Shown: positions 49,601 through 58,600 of the stretch, piece by piece | Layout: each line of letters starts with the position of its first letter | Numbering within the stretch: the first letter of the stretch is position 1 | From: Pycnopodia helianthoides | Taxonomy: Eukaryota > Echinodermata > Asteroidea > Forcipulatida > Asteriidae | Length of the DNA stretch: 64,000 bases | Assembly: GCA_032158295.1 (NCBI GenBank) | Contig: CM063252.1 | Span: 12,203,337-12,267,336 of the forward strand | Direction: 5' to 3' | The notes under the pieces: generated by a model | What the model saw: the letters and a program-made list of their open reading frames with translations, nothing else | Databases searched by the model: none | Told to the model about the DNA's origin: nothing | Made by a program: the position numbers and the translations under genes

Positions 49601-52600
49601 TATCATATTATTCATGCAAAGACAGTGTGTGTCTGTAAAGCCTTGTATTTTTTTTAAACACAGCCTATACTTTAGCTGTTTGTACCTCTGGGAACAATTC
49701 TTGATGGGAACCAAGTCCTCGGCTGCCATGCCGGTGTCGTTAGGGATTTTGTCCCCCTGTGTTTTGTCCCCCATACGGTAAAGTAACATGGTCTGAAGAG
49801 AGTCGAGAGAGGGCAGTATCGCACGGGATTTCGACACAATGCGCCGTATGGCGGGGGCAGAATCTCCTCCCACAACGGCAAATCAAGCTAAAGATAAGAC
49901 ATCCAAAGTGAAGACTGTTTTGAGGATTTGAATTGCCTAAGTTTAGGATAATAGATGACGCAGCCGCATACGGTGTGCACCTGACACAGTCACTCTGTGA
50001 CATTGATTAATGCACGGTTACAACCATAACACTCGGACATGACAGTAACTAGACTATATTCATCTGCACGTTCAGAAATGAAACAGATTGGCAATTCTCC
50101 GTAACATAAACCATTTCAAGGAAAGTTATGAACTCATGGGGGGCAGATCCGTGTCAATCAATTGAATTAGTTTAGACAACAACAACAACATCAACAACAA
50201 ATAGAATAAAAATAATTGCTATTCAATGTCTAACGCATGTGGTTTTCACTTTGAAAATATGATACGAACGTTTATGCCTACAATTATTAGGCCCTTTTTA
50301 TTTGTTTTTATTAGCATCGTGAGTTTATTAATTTTTTTATACAAAAAAACGTAACAGTGTTTCGACCCCAAGCCGAAGTATTACGCCAGCTATCGTTAGA
50401 ATAATCAGCAGTTTGTTAATAAAGTAGCTGTCACGCAGTAATTTTACAAAGTTAATTATGCAAAAACTACTGAAAGCTTGTGGCGGAACCAATGAAAGTT
50501 CATCGTTGCCGTCAACAGCTACACTATACCCTTTTATTGTTATTAACTTTTTGTTATTTCCAGAACTTATAAGAAAGCTATATATGATATATTGCCGACC
50601 TCTGTAAATTCTAATTTGCGACTAACTTAGTGGGTTTTTTCGTTATAAGTGCATGCCTATGTATATGATATGCTAATAATATGCAAAAGATTAACGCTTA
50701 TGCCTACGGTAGACACCACATGGCCGTCCAATTATTTATAAGTTGACCCGTGTTAATGGCTCGAAATAAACAATTAAACGGCTCTTTTAAAAAAGTGATC
50801 TATAAGATGTTGGATTTGTAAATGTGACGTCATGTATTTATTATAGTGAAGAGGGACCGGTAAAATACACCACCGACTAGTGCAAGTCTGATCTCCATTC
50901 CGTCGCCTTTGGCCTGTAGCCTTCAAGTGTCATCATTGACAAAGTTCATGAAGATGTGTAGCTACTGATCACATGCAGAACTAGAATTGTGATTAGTATT
51001 ACCGGCACTGTAACCCAATTGCAAACGCCCAGTTGCAAACGCCAGTTGGGGAGACTCAAGGTCCCAGTACTGTCTCGTCTCAGCTTTCTACACTACAGGC
51101 ATACTTCCGAATAAGCAAACCGTTAATAGGGTGCGTTGCCTTTGGATTGGGCGGTTTATGGTATAAAACGCGTTTGTTATGAAATAAATGTGGTTGGAAA
51201 GCTGTTTTAAAAGTAGAATATAATGCGGCACACAAATATTCCTCGAAATTGTTGGTTGGTTTTCCTTTTACTTCGTGAAATAATACGGTCTGCGAGTCAA
51301 AACTATGGTTCTACAAAATGGTGGACCGTGTTGGTTCACGAAGTAAAAAGAAAACCACGCGATTTCAAGGGATATTTAGGGGAGCATTATATTCTACTTT
51401 TCAAACATCTGTCCAACCATATTCATTTCATACAATACGAAGGCAGCGTGTCCCTTTCATTCCATAGGATGTGGCCCACCAGCCTTTTTGAAATTACGCA
51501 AGAAATTTTCAGGCAACTTCCATCACAAAAACGAACAAAAAGCTTATCCTTAAGGCTTATGACTTAACAAAAAAAATTACATGAAGCAAAATAATACCAA
51601 AAATAAGACTTCAGTGATTGATAATATTAATATCAAACTATGAACTGTTAACAGAGCGCAAAAAGTTACCTATAAGACGTACAGATCTTTCACAACGCAT
51701 CCCCCGCACTGAGATAAATGACACCGTGAACAGCAGTGAGAATAGTAATAATAATAACTAGACATATTTGTCTAAACGCCTGTTACCTGAAAATTCGTGT
51801 CTATCCTAACTTCCAATGTAACCCCGTACAGGGCAAATCGCCTAAATCCTTTAACTCTTGAAGAAACAAACAACTGTAGACTGGATTTCCAAAAGTATAA
51901 ATGGGATAAGATCACGCTGCCAATATTGTCGACCACTGTAAGTTTGTATTCACTTATTTGATATACGTGTTGGATTTTGATCGTGTTTTTTCTCTTTCTC
52001 TCTCTCTAACGCGTGCTCATCACCTTTTTCATCCCCTGATTTTAATTACCATCTTAATACATGTTGACTTTCTTCTCGTTTGTAAATGTTTTTCCCACTT
52101 TGTACTAATGTTCTAGTTTTGTTTCTTCTCCGTTTCTTACAGAGTTTAACATTAATTTTCTTCATGTACCTTTTTACATTACCTTTGTATGACTTTATTT
52201 ATTTGTAGCTTTCCAACCACTGTCTTTCACCTCCCAACTAAAATTTGTTTGACATTGTCTCACCTCCTGAAATTAACATGACTTTTCCCTTAACGTAATT
52301 TTCTTTACAGATTTTAACATCTTGTCTTGTTTAGATTCTTCCTCTTCTTCTCACATAATCACATTTTCTTTTGTAATGTTTGAATTGGTTTGTTTGTTTG
52401 ATACATTATTAATGTTTCATTGTTCCCAGAGCAGTTTCATTTATTTAGTTAGTGTTTTTAAATGTATATTTAAGGTTTATAAGCATCCTTGTTTGTACGT
52501 CAATACAAACTTTATATTTGCAAAACATTGGTAAAACGTTCGGGAAATAAAAGTTCACAGGTTTGCACGTTAATGTACGTGGTATAAAGGTGGTCATGGT

Positions 52601-55600
52601 GGAAAACTTCCTTCCCTTGAAATATTTTTGCCTGAAATTCTATAGTTTTAGAGTGAAACATTAGTTTTGGTCTGGCGAGACCAAAGCTCTTTGTTTGAAA
52701 ACACCTGTTGGGTTTTTCTTTCTTTTCTTGTGACTTCAACGACTGATTGAGCTAAAGCTTTCACAGGTTTGTTATTTCTGTATATGTGGGGTCACATAAA
52801 GTGGATTACTTTTTCTTTGCCAATTACCAATGAGTAGTGTGTTAAATTTGGGAGGCATTTTTAACCAAACGAATTTCAAACACGAACGCTATAAGTCAAT
52901 CGTTATTTTGAAACCTTTAACAAGTAAACTCGAAACAAAATTGCTCAAAATTATGCCAGTTCAAACAGATCCAACAAAAATATCTTTACCCTTCCTAGAA
53001 AGAACTCGACAATGGTATCATCTGAAGTTATACTTTATTGTTATTTCTTCTAACCTTTACCATGGTGCGGGGAATTCGATTTTTCCACTGAGAACCATTA
53101 ATCGGCAAGAGTAAACACATCTGGGCATCTTTCTTGTAGAATAACAAGAAAGTACTGAACATAAACAGAGCAAGACAAATCCTGGCAGGATTGTCAAGAT
53201 CCATGGGTGCTTTTTTATTCTGTTAAGGAAAGTTTACTTTATTTTCCATTTGGTCAGTCCCCAATTCACCCGCCTGTTTGTTTTCCCGTGCACCAGTCTA
53301 TCTTTGCCATCTAATCTATACACGGTTTCTGACAATGTGTTATTCCCGTTCGTTCCCCGTTCTCAGTTGCAGGCGGACCCTAACTACAAGGGCCCAGTCC
53401 TCGGTCCCAAGCCGTCCGAAGAGCACAAGAGGGAATTCAGCCAGGAACAGTTGGATAGAGGCAAATTCATGCTTTGCTAGACTGGCCACAAGCCCTTACA
53501 GCTGGCCTTATTGCTTTACGTGGGTCTGTACACCTTCAGTGTTAACTTTCCAAGTGTTTTTTTATGGGCAATTAGTTGGAGAAGAAAAAACTCAGATAAG
53601 GTTCATCGTGGATTTATGTAATCCTGCCTGATATTTTGCTGCCACATCCCACAACACTTAATTAAAATTGCCCTTTCTTTATAGTTAAGCCACTCAAAAC
53701 CTGTATACAATTAAAGTAAGCCTCTTCGATCTCAACCAATCTTAGGCTTGATGACACTTAAGTACGGCCTTGGCTACACTTAAGTTAGACGTTGGTTACA
53801 CTAAAGTTAGGCTTGTGTTGATTACGAGCCCCAAATTGGACCCAGACAGATATTTGAACTGATCAAACCATGGATGATTAATCAAGTAGTAGATTCTAAT
53901 GATGGCCCAAATGAACTGCTCATAACACAAACCTAGAGGGTAAACTATAGGACAGGTATACTGCTCTGAAAACTCAGATAGAATTCATGCACAGCTCAGA
54001 GAGAGAGGTTTGCTGCTGTAAACGCCAACAGTCAATTGAGAACCCGACGAGCCTAAAATTGGGACAGTCATCATTTCGATGGGCATGACGGCGTTATTGT
54101 GGAGAACACAAGTGCGGCATGCCACCTCAATACAGATAGCTTTGTAAGAGTCATACTGTTAAAAGCGAAAACTGGATTTTAAACTGGTATTTCGAGGAAA
54201 TCGGTCAAATGTCAAACAGAAACTTTCACAGGTTTGAGTCTGATCATTATCTCCTAAGAATGACAGCTGAAACAAACACATTTACCCGAAGGTGTACATT
54301 CTCCACTGTGCTCTGCACGAATAAAAATTGTACAAATTAGTTAAACGCAGTCCGCCAAATCCAATCGTTGAAACTTAAAAAAAATACTCGTAGTTTGCTT
54401 TAGGTTATGTTAATGAGTTTATACTTATACGTCCAAAGCCATAATGCATGACATTTGGGAATAATCTATAGAGCTGGTGTCAGCCGAGAAGCACGCCGTT
54501 ACTTCAAATAGGCTACGTTATCTCACTCAAGCAGAGTCTTAACCTATGAATAGTTTATGCAAAGTTATGCAAAGTGTTATCCCTGTGTATAGAGTGAGTC
54601 TCTTTTATTTACTTACATTTTACTAACTGATGATTACAAATGAAGCAGTAAAATAAACATGGGATACTTTGGGTTCAGAAACCATTTTAGTCTCGACATC
54701 ATGCAGTACCAAAAGGTACAATTAAAAACAAAACAGGTTTTTTAGTAACATTCTAAGAGGGTGTGGAGTGATCTTAGTTTGTAGCTTTTCATTCAGAGAG
54801 GGTAGTAAAAAGTAACTTTTAAAATTAAGGTATAGACGCTATGTCTGTATCTAGGCTATTAACTTTTCAATCTTTCATGCCTCGCTCAGAAATAGTTAAG
54901 AAGTAACACTAGTCGAACACCAAAAAATGTCGCAATCGCTAATATTCAAAGTCACGGAGTTGTAACCGAAAGAGTTTTAATATCCATGCATTTATGTGAA
55001 GTTTTTAAACAGGGTATTTTTGTAAAACTCTTAACACATAACTGTTGATAAAATTCCCTTCTCACTCAATCGAGCGCCCTCAACTTTCGCTTTCGCACAA
55101 GACGGTGAGTTATTATTTGTATAGGGTAAAGCAGAGGTGCATCCCCTGCCTTTGTCTATCAAGAAAAAACAAATGAATGTAATTAGGTCTGAAATATCTA
55201 CAGTCATTTTTGTTATTAGAACATGTTTGCACAGCTTGCCTAGTAATAGTTGACACAATTTGTTATTATTCTAAACGATGCAATTCAATGAAAATCTCGT
55301 AATTACTTTAAAGGTATTATACAGGATTGATAGAGCTGACAAAATAGTCGCAGACAGTGTTCATGTTTTGTGTGATTCAACATATGCATGAACAAACAAA
55401 CCTGTGAAATTTTGAGCTCAATTGGTCATCGAGGTCACGAGAAAATAGTGAAAAGAGACCTTATGTGCTTTCTGTTTTTTTCAAACATCAAGTTTTTATC
55501 ACGCGTGATAAAAACTATTGTTTTACCCATTTCTCAGAAACGATAGCATTTTAGGCCCAAATATTTTAAGGAACCCTTTCTACAATTGCTTACTTTAAAT

Positions 55601-58600
55601 CATGTTAATTATGTGTGAATCTGTGAACATTTGTGTGTTTCGATCTTACCAATAGTGTACAGGGCCTTTAAGTACGGTATTTTGTTTTAAACAATTAACA
55701 GGCAATAAACCAAGCTAGCTTCCTACAAACACAAGAACGTTCTTAATACGAATATTATTTCAGGTCATTGGCTTGTCAAAATGTCATGGGACAACATCAG
55801 TTTTCCAAAATTGAAATAAAGCATGTGTGAAATGAAAGAACTTTGTTCCACTAAACGTGAGTTTTAGCCAACCTTTTATTAAAATTTTTTTTCTTTCTCT
55901 CCTTTTTGGGGGGAAAGAATTAAAGGTCCGGATCTTTCATCGTGTATGTATTCCTCATTCAAAATGTAATTTCTTAACAACTCTCAAGTTAAATTGTTGG
56001 GATTCGATGCGGATCATGACATCTAAATCCAATAGTGTGGGCCTACAATTACAATAGACACCGCCCTCTGTCGACCAATCTTAGTTTCGTTAGATTAAGT
56101 TTGTAAAGCGTAAAGATAAGGTTACGCTGGTACACTATGAAGCTTTGTCCAATCTTCCTCTTATGTCAAAATGTTAAATGTTTGATGTAAGTTGACCCAG
56201 TGTACAATCCTCCAAAAACTAGACTGCAACTTATGAGAGAGATGGGTCTTATTTACTTTACAAACTAACCTGACATTGGAAAGGGGAGACCCCAACGAAG
56301 GAACAAGTTAACATTATAATTGGGAAAGGAAATAGGCTATTAAGTTAACATTAAAAATGGAAAGGGACATAGGGACCCGCGAGACATCACTTAATGAACT
56401 TTAATTATTTTAAACTAATGTGAGGATGTAGTAAAGTGAAGTGCGTCAATCAATGTGGTTTGTTTTTTCTTCTTTTCCTTGTCTGTTTTCACCTAGCTCA
56501 GGCAATAATTTCGGTTAGATATTCTCATACATAAGTTGATGTCATTTGTTATTTTGATTTCAATTATGGATATTCTCAATGTACTTTGTTCTTGCATGAT
56601 TCATTCCTTTTGCTTGTCTTCAACTTTCGATAACGCTTAATTTCTTTATCCTCTTCATTTTCATCCTCTTGTTCCGTTTCCCATCTCTGTAGATTTCCAA
56701 CAGTCATTTCTTTTAATAATTTGTGAGTTTTCCTGTTTCTCCGTAATTATCTTTTCCCTCTTTATAACAATGTCCATTTTTTACAGATTTCTGTAAACTC
56801 CACTGTGTTGTTTTCTTCATGTTGTTTCGCCTAACATTTGTACCCTAACCATTCTTCAGACCGTGTCCAAAATCATAGCTTTGGCTGCGGCTTTGCATCC
56901 TCAGTCAAAGCCAAAAGCCTTCATTTCGGACACGGTCTTCAAACCTATCTCCTATTGGTTTCCACAGTATGACTAACTGATGTGTATTCCAATATCGGCC
57001 CTGTATTATTACGGATTTTGCGCAATGAATTCATCCCACACAAAAAATGGGTACAATTACATGGGATAAGTGGGAGGAAACAACTTACATTATAAATGCT
57101 TCTCGCCTTAAAAAAAAAGGTTTCAACACTGACAGTAGATTCTATGAGAGATGCAAATTAAAAGACAAATGTTCGTTAGCGAGCAGAATGTTTAAAACGG
57201 CCGATATCAGGTAGACAATTCCCCCTAACAGTAAACACTTCATCATTCCACTTGTGTTAAAGCCAACATCAAGACTTGTGCTGAATTACGTGTTATGGGC
57301 ATGGGCTACACATTGGTATCCCGTTTAAAACAGTTAGAAGCCACGTCTGCACTACACGTCGGATTACATTTAGAGCCGCACTGCCTTCTCACACGGCCCG
57401 CCGTTATAGACGGGATCTCGTGCCTCTGTTTCACACGCCACTATTTTGTTCTCCCAACAGCTGCAGCTGGATCCCAGCTACGACGGTCCAACCATTGGAC
57501 CCAAGATGTCCGAACAGACCAGACGGGAGTTCAGCAAGGAACAAATGGATGCCGGGAAATACATGCACTCCCTGCAGATGGGCTCCAACAAGGGCGCCTC
57601 CCAGACCGGTCAGAGCTTCGGAGCACCCCGACAAATCATCAACAAAGTCGAGTGAGCGTGGCAAAAATCCCTAATTAGAGGTCCCGCTCGTAGTATAACA
57701 AACAACCAAATCTGATTATTAAAAATGTGTAAAGAACTCGAATACCTCCATGTAGGCTCAAGTTCAGACCGGGTAAACCGACATTACGCCAAGCTTTATT
57801 TGCTAGAAAAAAGGTGGTTTTTTTAGTCATAAGCTCTGATCAACAACAGGATGAATACAAATAATATTTTCAGCACTTCGATCTCATGGTGTCTACCCGC
57901 CGAATCTCACTATATTGATGTGTTGATTATTATTTTATCATTTCGAATATCAAGTTAGGTTAAAACTCCTTGGATTACTAAAAGTATGTCAATAACACTG
58001 TATAGCAACCTGCATGCCTTAGTGTGTAGTAAAAGTAAACGAGTTACCATTATTAGTGCAAAGCCATTTAAATAGACCGTATATGCTTTTATGTTAATGT
58101 CCGGCCATTAATGCCTATACTTTCGATGCCACTTTTTCTTTTTTTTTTTTTTTTTTTTGACAAAATGGTTTTAGGTATCGAAGAAAATATCCGGTAGGTT
58201 TCGAGACTGTTTTGGGGGGACATTTCACAATACTAAACGCACTCAATTAATTTATTCGGTATGCAAACAAACAAAAATATTTTTCTCGACTCAGAAGCTT
58301 CAGTTTTTTTTGTTTTTTTTTACAAAATCAAGTTTAAGCTTTAAATATTTGAACCATCTTACGTCTGTAACCTTTAATCGTTGGAAAATTAAAAACGTTT
58401 GGGTGTGTCACACTATAATCCATCCAAACATCACCGTTTCTTGGTTTCTTGCATTATTAATTCCAAAATATAGACAACTCTATAAAAATGATTGGCTCAT
58501 TTATAATGACAATTTCGTAAGATTTTTTGTTTTGTTTTAGACATAGCAGAAATTGTGTGATTTTTGTAAGCGTGACTGTTTTTCCAATGGACACTCCAAC

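Noticed and set aside
53367..53480. 5c as a long exon broken by a stop mutation
   Set aside because: Sequence after the stop has no trace of the G-L-Q-M-G-S-N-K repeat, and 5e has the same ending.
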